Below, in pieces: positions 35,138-43,231 of a stretch of DNA of 64,000 nt. Source of the stretch: Flavobacterium tructae (GTDB taxonomy: Bacteria > Bacteroidota > Bacteroidia > Flavobacteriales > Flavobacteriaceae); assembly GCF_002217475.1 (NCBI RefSeq), contig NZ_MUHH01000035.1:29819-93818 (forward strand), read 5' to 3'. Within the stretch, counting starts at the first letter, position 1; every line of letters begins with the position of its first letter. Made by a program: the position numbers and the translations under genes. The notes beneath the pieces were generated by a model, which was not told the origin of the DNA, searched no databases, and was given only the letters and a program-made list of their open reading frames with translations.

Positions 35138-35562
35138 TCTGTGTGTTATCCATTGTCTAAAGGAATAAGAGTATTATCATATCACTATTCTTATTTAGAC
35201 TGTGTAAAAATAATAATTAATAGTGTAGTAATAGTATTTTTTTTACAGAATGGACGGAAATTAAGTAGGTAAAAGATTATCAATGTGAATTTAAACTTCA
35301 GCTAAAAGGTTTTAGCTTATTGTTTATTAGTATTTTAGATATTTAAAGGATAAGTAAGTTAAGTTTTGTATTTAAGAAAATTTTAACAAAATAAAAGAGG
35401 TGAAAAAGCATAAAATACGGTGACTTCTTCGGGTGATTTAAGTGCCCGTTAGTACAAAATCGTCTTAAAACAATAGAAAATAGCTTTTGAAAATTTTAAA
35501 TACTATCTGTTTTGGATTTTGAATGGTGTGACAACTGAGCTGTTTTGTTGGCAATAGAGTTT
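35138..35562. other. Intergenic region upstream of the HmuR operon
   Basis: Very AT-rich, with no open frame that looks coding. The part next to the receptor gene holds the shared regulatory motif at 35193; beyond that, to the phyH terminator, I see nothing distinct. Confidence 0.5.
35193..35214 (-). promoter_or_regulatory. Candidate iron-regulator (Fur-type) site, copy 1
   Basis: On the plus strand ATTTAGACTG, two variable bases, then TAAAAATAAT, located 56 bases upstream of the HmuR-like start codon. The same 22-base pattern in the same orientation, identical at 20 positions, lies 71 bases upstream of the TonB receptor at 62828. TTTAGAC-type half sites recall Fur-type boxes in Bacteroidota, but the assignment to Fur is inference. 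Confidence 0.5.
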
Positions 35563-35598
35563 TAAAAAAAAAATCCCATTTCGAAATGAAATGAGATT
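35563..35598 (-). terminator. Terminator of the PhyH gene
   Basis: Read on the minus strand, AATCTCATTTC and GAAATGGGATT pair over 11 bp with one G-U wobble around a 5-base loop, then run into about ten T residues. Confidence 0.82.
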
Positions 35599-35625
35599 AG
35601 GGAGGCTGCCATTAGGAGAAAACGT

Positions 35626-36570
35626 CTATATCCATTCTCCTGCAATATTGTGATCGTTTGGTAAATAAGTAAGATACTGCACCATGCGTGGGTTCTGACC
35701 CTTATTAGGTGTGGCACAATGAGGCAATGCACTGTTCCAGATGATAAAATCACCGGCTTTTCCGAGCACGGGCTCCGACTTCAATGTTTTTATTGCTTCT
35801 TCTCTGGGATTGACATTCGGATCAAGGTTGTTTAACCAATCGTCTATTTGGTTATGAAATCCGGGAACACAATGAAAAGCACCATCTTCAGGTCCGCAAT
35901 CGGTGAGGTAGAGTAGTCCCTGTATTTCAAACTGAATGGGCTGTCTTAAACTCATGTCCCAATGAAGCGGACTCCCCAAGAAGGTAAAATCTCTGGTTTC
36001 CGGCGGGTTGAAACTTACTTTATCGATAGTTTTGTAAAGCTGGTCAGTTTTGTAAAGCTGTTCGTAAGCTCTTTTAATTTTGGTCGAAAATCGGTTTCGG
36101 TTTAAAGTCTCATGATCTGAAAAATTAAGCATTAAGCCTTTTTGATCTTCGTGTCTTTCGTACCAGGTTTCTTCTTTAAAAGGATCCATTTGCAGAAAAT
36201 CCCAGATGGCACGTTGTGTATCTTCACAATCTTTCTCCGAAATAGCATTTTTTAGAACCACATAACCGTTTTCATTCCAGAATTCCAGATCTTCCTGTGA
36301 GAGAACATCAGTGGTAATACCTTCAGATTCATAATTGATATTTCGTTTTCTGTTACTGATCCATATTTTAAAAGTATCAAAATCAGGTTTTTCAAAATAC
36401 AAATACTGTAAAGTGTCTTCCATACCAATACCCAATTGGAACAAAGCCTTAATTTCTGCATTCCAGGTTTCGTCATCAGTCTGAACGGTTGAACCGTCCG
36501 GCTGTAAAGTGCGTTTCCATAACTTTTCAAGAACAGCTAGTGAGTCTGTCATTTCGGTAGGTTTTATCAT
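35626..36570 (-). CDS. Phytanoyl-CoA dioxygenase (PhyH) family protein
   Basis: A 314-residue Fe(II)/2-oxoglutarate oxygenase of the PhyH superfamily. The iron triad is visible as His203 and Asp205 (SPLHWDMSL) and His284 (SALPHCATP); Arg295 (NPRMVQYL) is the expected 2-oxoglutarate anchor. The start of the fold, DLEFWNENGYVVLKNAISEK, is at about 94-113; the N-terminal 90 residues are extra. No signal peptide, so it acts in the cytoplasm. It is a single-gene unit with its own terminator. PhyH proteins hydroxylate many small molecules, and nothing near it tells the substrate. Confidence 0.88.
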   Translation of the reverse strand: MIKPTEMTDSLAVLEKLWKRTLQPDGSTVQTDDETWNAEIKALFQLGIGMEDTLQYLYFEKPDFDTFKIWISNRKRNINYESEGITTDVLSQEDLEFWNENGYVVLKNAISEKDCEDTQRAIWDFLQMDPFKEETWYERHEDQKGLMLNFSDHETLNRNRFSTKIKRAYEQLYKTDQLYKTIDKVSFNPPETRDFTFLGSPLHWDMSLRQPIQFEIQGLLYLTDCGPEDGAFHCVPGFHNQIDDWLNNLDPNVNPREEAIKTLKSEPVLGKAGDFIIWNSALPHCATPNKGQNPRMVQYLTYLPNDHNIAGEWI

Positions 36571-36961
36571 TTATAAATCAATACTTTCAAAAGTAAGGTA
36601 TTTAGTGCGGTCTGCTAAAAGTAAAAATACGTGTTTTTATCTTTAGTTTATGGTTTGCATCTTACATCTTGCATCTTGCATCTCACATTTTATAGTCACG
36701 CTCCGTTAAAGAACAAAATAAAGATATCGGATTTTAAATTATGACATCAGACATACTAAAACAGGTGTATTTACTTATTAATAATTGTGCTTTTTTGCTT
36801 ATACTTGTTGGGAGTTTACGGGCTAATAAATGGATTGTAAGCGGCTAAGTTTTTTAGCTATTTTCATAGTTAAGAGCTGAATTTTTACTTTCCAAGGTCA
36901 TCCAATAAGGAGTATGCTAAAAATCCTTTAAAGAGTAAGCAAAACTTAAAATTCAGAGATA
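36571..36961. other. Intergenic region with tandem heptamers
   Basis: A 391-base AT-rich gap between divergent genes. The only clear structure is a run of five tandem 7-mers at 36658-36692 (CATCTTA, CATCTTG twice, CATCTCA, CATTTTA). It probably contains the promoters for both flanking genes, but I cannot place them. Confidence 0.5.
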
Positions 36962-38017
36962 ATGGACATCAGTTTTTTTTCCTCCACTATTGTTCAGGTC
37001 GCTATTTCATTGATCATAAGCTGGGCGTTGTTTGCCTTATTGTGCAGTATGATTCTTGAACTAACGGTACAAATAAAAAGTGAAAGAGGTCGGTTTTTCA
37101 GAAGTAAAATTATTGAAAAGCTATTTGATTTTTCCAATCAGATCAATTGGGGATTGTTAATGTACAACAACAGCAATATCAGATTATTGACGAAATCGGA
37201 AAAAGCGCCGCCAACCGAAATTACTTCCAAAACTCTCGCGGAAGTACTGGTGGATACGGTTGCTAATGCTCAGGTAGCTAAAATATTGCTTCAGGATGAT
37301 GAGGTAAATCATCAGAAGAAGTACAGCAATGACCTGCTGAATAATTTTGAATTTGCGATTACTTATTTAGGACAAAGCGATTTGATTCTGATGCTGAAAA
37401 ACGCCATGAACAAAGCCAAAATTAGAGCTTCCGGCTCGGTAAATGAGGTGGCAGAAAAGGTCCTTTATGAAGAATTGATTAAAGAAGTCACCATTTGGTT
37501 TGATCAGTTTAGTGACCGAACCAGTGTATGGTATAAAAAACTCTCCAGAAAGCGTTTGTTTATTATCGGGCTTCTGGTGAGCTGTATCATTAATATCGAC
37601 AGTATCGTTTTGTTCAAGTATTATGATACTAATCCAACGGCAAGAACCGCCATGATTGATTATTATACGAAGAACAAGATGCAATTAGAAGTACTCAGCG
37701 CAAAATATGGTACACCGGGACAAGGTGCGGCAACTGATACGGCAGCCCTGAATTCAACCAAAAAAGATATTAAGGGTTTATCCAAACAAATAGATAGTTT
37801 AAAAACCAACTTAGATTTACCTATTGGGTGGAAAAAAGCGCAATGTGTCGATGTGAAAAGCAGTTCAGAAAAAGATTGTTTCACCTTCTCCTGCATTCTG
37901 CTTAAAATATTGGGGATCATTATCTCGGCCTTTGCGGCAAGTTTAGGAGCTCCGTTTTGGTTTGATATTTTGAAGAAAGCAACTTCTACAGCACAAACAG
38001 TAATTAAAGAAGTATAG
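36962..38017 (+). CDS. Membrane protein of unknown function, paired with amidohydrolase
   Basis: A 351-residue protein with an N-terminal membrane segment (VAISLIISWALFALLCSMIL, about 13-33), a central helix (LFIIGLLVSCIINIDSIVLF, about 198-218) and a C-terminal hydrophobic stretch (LLKILGIIISAFAASLGAPF, about 315-335). The region between the first two is a large polar, probably cytoplasmic helical domain of about 160 residues. The loop from about 225 to 305 would be on the other side. I do not recognise a named family. Only 3 bases separate it from the amidohydrolase-like gene, so the two proteins almost certainly work together. Confidence 0.72.
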   Translation: MDISFFSSTIVQVAISLIISWALFALLCSMILELTVQIKSERGRFFRSKIIEKLFDFSNQINWGLLMYNNSNIRLLTKSEKAPPTEITSKTLAEVLVDTVANAQVAKILLQDDEVNHQKKYSNDLLNNFEFAITYLGQSDLILMLKNAMNKAKIRASGSVNEVAEKVLYEELIKEVTIWFDQFSDRTSVWYKKLSRKRLFIIGLLVSCIINIDSIVLFKYYDTNPTARTAMIDYYTKNKMQLEVLSAKYGTPGQGAATDTAALNSTKKDIKGLSKQIDSLKTNLDLPIGWKKAQCVDVKSSSEKDCFTFSCILLKILGIIISAFAASLGAPFWFDILKKATSTAQTVIKEV

Positions 38018-38020
38018 ATT

Positions 38021-39328
38021 ATGGAAAATAATTACAAAAATGCTCATACGCATATATTCACCATGAATAATGCGCCAAAAAACTTCCTGGAATTGTATAT
38101 GCCTCCATTTTTGGCAAAAGGAGTTGATAATTTTACGAACACCAACCTTGGAGCGTGGCTGATCAGACAGTTGGCAAGCAGTAATAAAGGAATGGCCAAA
38201 AGATATGCTACCTTCCTTCAAATCGGTAAAAGTAAATACCAGACGGATATTTTTGAAGATTTAATGTCCCGATATCCTAACGAAACATTTCAGTTTGTTA
38301 CGCTATGTCAAAACTTAGAGTATTTAGGTGTTGGCAGATCCGTTAGCGGTTTCGAGGGACAAATAGAGGAAGTGATTGATATCAAAAGAAAATACCCCAC
38401 GAATATTTTGCCTTTTTTCGGACTTGACCCAAGATGGAAAAGCAGCGGAGACGAAATTCAGAAAACGGTAGAGCGTTATTTCGAAACTAAAATCGAAGTG
38501 GGCGGAACGTATGTATATCCGTTTCAGGGATTAAAAATGTATCCAAGTACCGGACATTATGCTTTTGACGCAAAACTTAGGAAGACCATGGAATGGGCTG
38601 CCGACAATGGTGTTCCAATAATGACACACACTTATTATTTGGGTGGAATTTATAATTATGATAAAGATTATATTAAACGTAATCTAAATCCCATTGACCC
38701 GTATACTGGAAATATACATGGAGCACCGAATGCAGTACCGAAATTTATTGAGGAGAAAGGAGGTTTGTTCGGAAATCTCTTTAATGGAAATGACCGAAAA
38801 AGCTGTAGAAGTAGCTGCTCTTATTTTCTTGAGCCACATTCGTATGAGTCTATGTTGAATACCATTAAAGATCTTAAGATATGCTTTGCGCACTTTGGTG
38901 GTGTGAATCAGATACAAGCTTCCGAAGGAAACAATAAAGATAGCAATCAAATCAATCCTTATGGAGTGTTAAGAAAAAACTGGTTCAGCCAGATACAAAA
39001 CCTGATGGCTCAGCATCCGAATGTTTATACAGATATATCGTATGATGTAGCAGAATGTCTCTTAAAAGAAAACAGTGAGCTTTATAAAGTATTTTTTAGA
39101 GAGGTGGATAAATCCTATGGCAATCAAATATTGTTCGGAACCGATTATTTTATGACGGAGAAAGACAGTCTGGAACAAGTGGCGGTGCAGGGATTTAGAA
39201 ATTATGCTTCGAATGCTAAGCTTCAAAATGGGAATTCACTATGGGATCAAATGGCAAAGAATAATATTAATAGCTATTTAGAGAGTAAATACTATTCCGG
39301 AAAGCCTGTAATTATTCGCTCTGTTTAA
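38021..39328 (+). CDS. Amidohydrolase-like metal-dependent hydrolase
   Basis: A 435-residue TIM-barrel hydrolase resembling Amidohydro_2 (PF04909). The expected metal ligands appear in order: His9 and His11 (NAHTHIF), His203 (IMTHTYYLGG), His291 (CFAHFGGV) and Asp375 (ILFGTDYFMT). A Lys at 172 (QGLKMYPST) is in the usual place. No signal peptide. Between the third and fourth ligands lies a long insertion of about 70 residues with three Cys (CRSSC near 262-266, and the SYFLEPHSYE region). It is the second gene of a tight pair with the membrane protein at 36962 and is followed by a perfect terminator. The substrate is unknown; PF04909 members include decarboxylases and lactonases. Confidence 0.78.
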   Translation: MENNYKNAHTHIFTMNNAPKNFLELYMPPFLAKGVDNFTNTNLGAWLIRQLASSNKGMAKRYATFLQIGKSKYQTDIFEDLMSRYPNETFQFVTLCQNLEYLGVGRSVSGFEGQIEEVIDIKRKYPTNILPFFGLDPRWKSSGDEIQKTVERYFETKIEVGGTYVYPFQGLKMYPSTGHYAFDAKLRKTMEWAADNGVPIMTHTYYLGGIYNYDKDYIKRNLNPIDPYTGNIHGAPNAVPKFIEEKGGLFGNLFNGNDRKSCRSSCSYFLEPHSYESMLNTIKDLKICFAHFGGVNQIQASEGNNKDSNQINPYGVLRKNWFSQIQNLMAQHPNVYTDISYDVAECLLKENSELYKVFFREVDKSYGNQILFGTDYFMTEKDSLEQVAVQGFRNYASNAKLQNGNSLWDQMAKNNINSYLESKYYSGKPVIIRSV

Positions 39329-39351
39329 TTAGAATAGTAAGATAAATTTTC

Positions 39352-39386
39352 AACCTCCAGAATCAATTGATTCTGGAGGTTTTTTT
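39352..39386 (+). terminator. Terminator of the membrane protein/amidohydrolase pair
   Basis: Bases 39352-39381 form a perfect palindrome (arms AACCTCCAGAATCAA and TTGATTCTGGAGGTT), ending in a run of seven T. Confidence 0.88.
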
Positions 39387-39398
39387 GTGGGTAATAAA

Positions 39399-39501
39399 GG
39401 CTGAAAGCCCAAAAGCACAAGCATGGTGCAACGCACTATGATCTAAGTTAAGCAGGAATATTGCCCTGAAAGGGCAAGAGCAAAGAGACGATCTGAAATC
39501 G
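39399..39501. repeat. Cluster of three small hairpins sharing a CTGAAA core
   Basis: GGCTGAAAGCC (39399-39409), GCCCTGAAAGGGC (39463-39475) and CGATCTGAAATCG (39489-39501) are three short palindromes with different stems around the same CTGAAA centre. No open frame runs through the region. It looks like a non-coding repeat element, possibly an RNA. Confidence 0.5.
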
Positions 39502-39612
39502 ACCCTTTAGAACTGTAGTTCTTACAATTAAATTTTGGTTCAAAAGATTTTGTACTGTAAAAGCTCTTTGTTATTAATTATCTTTAAATCAGGTATTTAT
39601 ACTCTTTTATGC

Positions 39613-39644
39613 TTGGTTTAGTTTAACGAGTTTTGTTATCTTTG
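39613..39644 (+). promoter_or_regulatory. Probable promoter of the S8 protease gene
   Basis: TATCTTTG (39637-39644) fits the TAnnTTTG -7 box, with TTG at 39613-39615 and a 21-base spacer. The implied leader before the ATG at 39845 is about 195 bases. Confidence 0.5.
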
Positions 39645-39765
39645 AAATAAAATCTTACAAACTATAGTGATTTTGTAGGTAAATAGCACTTTCGTAAATA
39701 CGCTTACTGCAACGTTAAATCTTACAATATTCTACCAATTATTTAACCTTTAAACCATTCAAATT

Positions 39766-39816
39766 ATGGAAACCAGAAGCCCCCCTTTTTAGTTGTAAAG
39801 ATTTTTGAGATATAAA
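39766..39816 (+). CDS. Possible 16-residue leader peptide
   Basis: A short frame (METRSPPFLVVKIFEI) opens within the predicted leader of the protease mRNA and ends 28 bases before its ATG. It may be a leader peptide or chance; there is no further support. Confidence 0.15.
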
Positions 39817-39844
39817 GAATGATTCACCCCTTAAATCAAATTAT

Positions 39845-42751
39845 ATGAAAAATTTATACAAAATTATGTTGCTGTGTGTCTGTGGAGCCACTTACGCACA
39901 AACCCAGAATGATATTGCAAAAATTAGGTCCGGAAGTAACGTGTCTGAACTACAGTCTCTGAGTCAGAGATACCAAACCGAGGCGGACCAGAAGAAACAA
40001 AGAATCAGTAATCTTGCGAAAACTAATGGCTGGCGCACTTCATTTAGTAATAAAAATGGAACCACAAGCGAATTAGTAGATGTAAGTGCCGACGGCAAAA
40101 CGCCTATCTATTTTGCTACTGAAAATGTAAATGCCGCAAAATCCACACGGGCAAATTACTTGAATTCCGGTGGTGGTTTAGGACTGAATCTTAACGGACA
40201 AAACATGACGGCTTATGTTTGGGATGGCGGTGCTACACTTCCTACTCACAATGAGTTTGGTGGAAGAGTGTCAATTAACGATGGGGTTACTGCTATTGTT
40301 GCCGGAAGTAACAACAGTCAACACGCCAATCACGTAACAGGTACTATTGTTGCGGCAGGTACTGTAGCGGCATCCAAAGGAATGGCCTTTCAGGGAAATG
40401 CCAGAACGAACGAATGGACTAACGATTTGTCTGAAGCCACTACAGCAGCGGCAAACGGAATGTTGATCTCCAATCATTCTTACGGATGGGCTACAAGAAA
40501 TTCTGCTGGAACAGTTCTGATCGCTCCGTGGCAGTTTGGTGCTTATCAAACTACTGCCAGAGACTGGGACAATCTGATGTTTAATGCTCCTTACTACCTG
40601 CAGGTGAAATCAGCCGGAAATGATGGCGGAGATAACACTGCAAATACAAGTCCGTTAGGAGGTTTTACTGCTTATGATAAACTTACAGGATTTTCGACCT
40701 CTAAAAACAATCTGGTGATTGCTAATGCTAATGACGCTGTGATAAGTTCAACAGGAGCTTTAACAAGTGTTACCATTAGCGGATCCAGTAGTCAGGGACC
40801 TACAGACGATTTGAGAATCAAACCGGATCTTGCCGGAAACGGAGCCTCTGTTTATTCGACAGCCACACTTACAAATCCGGTAACACCATTAACCAATAGC
40901 AGTTATGGTAATGCCAGTGGAACTTCAATGGCAGCTCCAAATGTAACCGGAACACTACTTTTGCTACAGCAGCATTATAAAAATCTGACCGGAAACTTTA
41001 TGCGTGCTGCTACTCTAAAAGGATTGGCATTGCATACCGCAGACGATGCGGGAGCTGTTGGTCCTGATGCAATTTTTGGATGGGGTTTATTGAATGCAAA
41101 ATTTGCTGCGGAAACCATTACAAAAAACGGAACAGCGTCTATTGTTCAGGAAAGTACACTGGTGAATGGTGGTACTTATACATTGTCGGTAACTTCAGAC
41201 GGAGTTAATCCGTTGATTGCTTCTATTTCATGGACAGATCCTGCCGGTGTTGCTTATTCAGGAAGTACACCAAATATTGGTACAGCAAAATTGATAAACG
41301 ATTTAGACATTCGCGTGACTAATGGAGCAGGAACTAATTTCCCATATCGATTGCTTACTGCGACAACAAACGGATTGGGTGACAATACCAGAGATCCTTT
41401 TGAGCGCATCAGAATTGTTGGTGCAGCGGGAACGTATACCATAACCGTAACCCATAAAGGAAGTTTGGTCAACGGAAGTCAGAATTTTTCAACAGTGGTA
41501 ACCGGAATTACCATACCGGATCTTTACATCAAAGACAGACCGTTTGATGTGGGATTACAACCTAATCCGGATTCAGGACCTATGTGGATCAGTGATGATA
41601 TCTGGGTAAGACAAACCATTGACGGAGGAACTACACATGAAAATCCTGAGTTTAAATTAAGCTCTCCAAACGGAGTGTATGTTAAAGTAACTAATAAAGG
41701 AACAGTTCCTAGTGCTTCCGGAAAAGTGAAATTGTATTTTGCAAAAGCTTCTTCAGGATTAACATGGCCTACCAACTTTGTTAATTTTTATGTAGGGACT
41801 GTATTGCATGGTGATTATATAGGAGAAGTACCTATTCCGGCAATTGCTGCAGGTGGAAATGCTACAGTAGTTATTCCTTGGTATCCGCCAAATCCTGCTG
41901 ATTTCACTTACGATGTACACCATTTTTGTTTAGCGGCAAGAATAGAATCATCCGAAGATCCGATGTTTAATGAACAAACTAATGTGGGTATAGGTGTAAA
42001 TACCAAAAACAACAATAATATTGCCTGGAAAAATTTAAGTGTTTACAACCTGAATACGACAGATTTTGTTCCTCCAACTGCAGTATTCATCAGAGGAATC
42101 AGATCTAAAAATATCAACGTGAGATTTATAGACAGAGGATTTAACGAACAGTTGAAGAATAATTTCTTTGATTTGGGCGGTACAGTTGAAGCTACACTGG
42201 ATCCAAAACTATTTGAAAGAGCACAGGCCAATGGAAGTTTAAAAGGAGTACAGATTTTAGATAAAAATAAAATCCTTATTACTTCCAGAGAAGCATCTAT
42301 AGCAAACCTGCCTATTGATATCGATGAAACTTTCGGAATCACATTTGATTTCAAAGTGGCAAAAGATTTTCCTGTTGAAGAGCAAATTACCTTAGACCTT
42401 GTTCAGGAAGATGCTAAAAGCGGAGAACTTGAAGGAGGAGAGCGTTTTGCACTGGTAAAAGCTAAACCGAATACTAAAGCCGGAGCCACGTCACTTGTTG
42501 AAGCTCCTGAATCTCGTATTGTTGCTATCTATCCGAATCCGACAAACGGTATATTTAAAATAGCCGTAAATAGTGAGGAGCAGGGAACATTAAAAATAAC
42601 AAGCATTTTCAATACGGTTGTTTTTGAAGAGAAAACAAATAAACAAAAAGAATTTAGTGTAAACATCTCCAAACAACTTCCGGGAATTTACATCGTTCAG
42701 TTTATCTCTGAAAATGGAAAAGTAGTTACCAGAAAAATAATTAAAAACTAA
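39845..42751 (+). CDS. Secreted S8 (subtilisin-like) protease with T9SS sorting domain
   Basis: A 968-residue exported protease. The signal peptide ends near CGATYAQ (residues 13-19). The subtilase triad is visible as Asp127 (AYVWDGGAT), His163 (QHANHVTGT) and Ser361 (ASGTSMAAPN), with the oxyanion Asn259 (KSAGNDGGD). A beta-sandwich follows at about 430-560 and further beta domains to about 870. The last 80 residues form a type IX secretion C-terminal domain (IVAIYPNPTNGIFKIAV, ending GKVVTRKIIKN), which targets the protein to the surface or medium. It has its own promoter and terminator. Proteases of this class digest large extracellular proteins; collagen or gelatin would fit the hydroxylysine locus 20 kb away, but that link is speculative. 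Confidence 0.93.
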   Translation: MKNLYKIMLLCVCGATYAQTQNDIAKIRSGSNVSELQSLSQRYQTEADQKKQRISNLAKTNGWRTSFSNKNGTTSELVDVSADGKTPIYFATENVNAAKSTRANYLNSGGGLGLNLNGQNMTAYVWDGGATLPTHNEFGGRVSINDGVTAIVAGSNNSQHANHVTGTIVAAGTVAASKGMAFQGNARTNEWTNDLSEATTAAANGMLISNHSYGWATRNSAGTVLIAPWQFGAYQTTARDWDNLMFNAPYYLQVKSAGNDGGDNTANTSPLGGFTAYDKLTGFSTSKNNLVIANANDAVISSTGALTSVTISGSSSQGPTDDLRIKPDLAGNGASVYSTATLTNPVTPLTNSSYGNASGTSMAAPNVTGTLLLLQQHYKNLTGNFMRAATLKGLALHTADDAGAVGPDAIFGWGLLNAKFAAETITKNGTASIVQESTLVNGGTYTLSVTSDGVNPLIASISWTDPAGVAYSGSTPNIGTAKLINDLDIRVTNGAGTNFPYRLLTATTNGLGDNTRDPFERIRIVGAAGTYTITVTHKGSLVNGSQNFSTVVTGITIPDLYIKDRPFDVGLQPNPDSGPMWISDDIWVRQTIDGGTTHENPEFKLSSPNGVYVKVTNKGTVPSASGKVKLYFAKASSGLTWPTNFVNFYVGTVLHGDYIGEVPIPAIAAGGNATVVIPWYPPNPADFTYDVHHFCLAARIESSEDPMFNEQTNVGIGVNTKNNNNIAWKNLSVYNLNTTDFVPPTAVFIRGIRSKNINVRFIDRGFNEQLKNNFFDLGGTVEATLDPKLFERAQANGSLKGVQILDKNKILITSREASIANLPIDIDETFGITFDFKVAKDFPVEEQITLDLVQEDAKSGELEGGERFALVKAKPNTKAGATSLVEAPESRIVAIYPNPTNGIFKIAVNSEEQGTLKITSIFNTVVFEEKTNKQKEFSVNISKQLPGIYIVQFISENGKVVTRKIIKN

Positions 42752-42801
42752 TATTTTTCGCTTGAAACACTTATTATTTTAATGAGTGTATGAAATTGAA
42801 A

Positions 42802-42842
42802 GAAGTCGTCTCAATGCAAAATTTGAGGCGATTTCTTTTTTT
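42802..42842 (+). terminator. Terminator of the protease gene
   Basis: GAAGTCGTCTCA (42802-42813) pairs with TGAGGCGATTTC (42824-42835), allowing two G-U pairs, and is followed by seven T. Confidence 0.78.
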
Positions 42843-42875
42843 ATAAAAGAAAAGCTTTGCAGATTTTGGCTTTTA

Positions 42876-43016
42876 AACGCAAAGTACGCTAAGTTTTTTT
42901 TATGCGTAGGTTTTATATAAAAAAACATAAAGTCCGCAAAGCTTTGTCTAAGTATAGCTTTGCGAACTTTGCCTTTCTAAGTGCATACAACTAAAATTCT
43001 TCGCGTGCTTAGCGTT
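42876..43016. repeat. 141-bp palindromic repeat, copy A
   Basis: Begins AACGCAAAGTACGCTAAG and ends CGTGCTTAGCGTT, so the ends are imperfect inverted repeats. The middle holds a second hairpin (CGCAAAGCT and AGCTTTGCG). A second copy lies 182 bases downstream. No open frame. Confidence 0.8.
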
Positions 43017-43057
43017 AAAATTTTTAGCTTCAAATGGGGTGATATACTTTGATATTT

Positions 43058-43197
43058 AACGCAAAGTGCGCTAAGTTTTTTTATGCACAAGGTTTTATGT
43101 GAAAAGCACAAAGTTCGCAAAGCTTTGTCCAGATATAGCTTTGCGAACTTTATTTTTCTAAGTGTATGCAGCTAAAATTCTTAGCGTGCTTTGCGTT
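43058..43197. repeat. 140-bp palindromic repeat, copy B
   Basis: A diverged direct copy of the element at 42876, beginning AACGCAAAGTGCGCTAAG and ending TTAGCGTGCTTTGCGTT. Its central hairpin is TTCGCAAAGCT and AGCTTTGCGAA. Many differences between the two copies occur in loops while stems are kept, which suggests a folded RNA or DNA form. Confidence 0.8.
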
Positions 43198-43231
43198 AAA
43201 ATTTCCAACTTAGATGATTATTGCTCTATTT

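Noticed and set aside
35626..36570. PhyH dioxygenase as part of the hydroxylysine system, for example a lysyl hydroxylase
   Set aside because: It is 16 kb away, on the other strand with its own terminator, and PhyH members are too diverse to support the link.
36658..36692. Tandem 7-mers as a CRISPR array
   Set aside because: Units are contiguous with no spacers and far too short.
42876..43197. Repeats as an insertion sequence
   Set aside because: The copies are only about 140 bp and contain no open frame, so there is no transposase.
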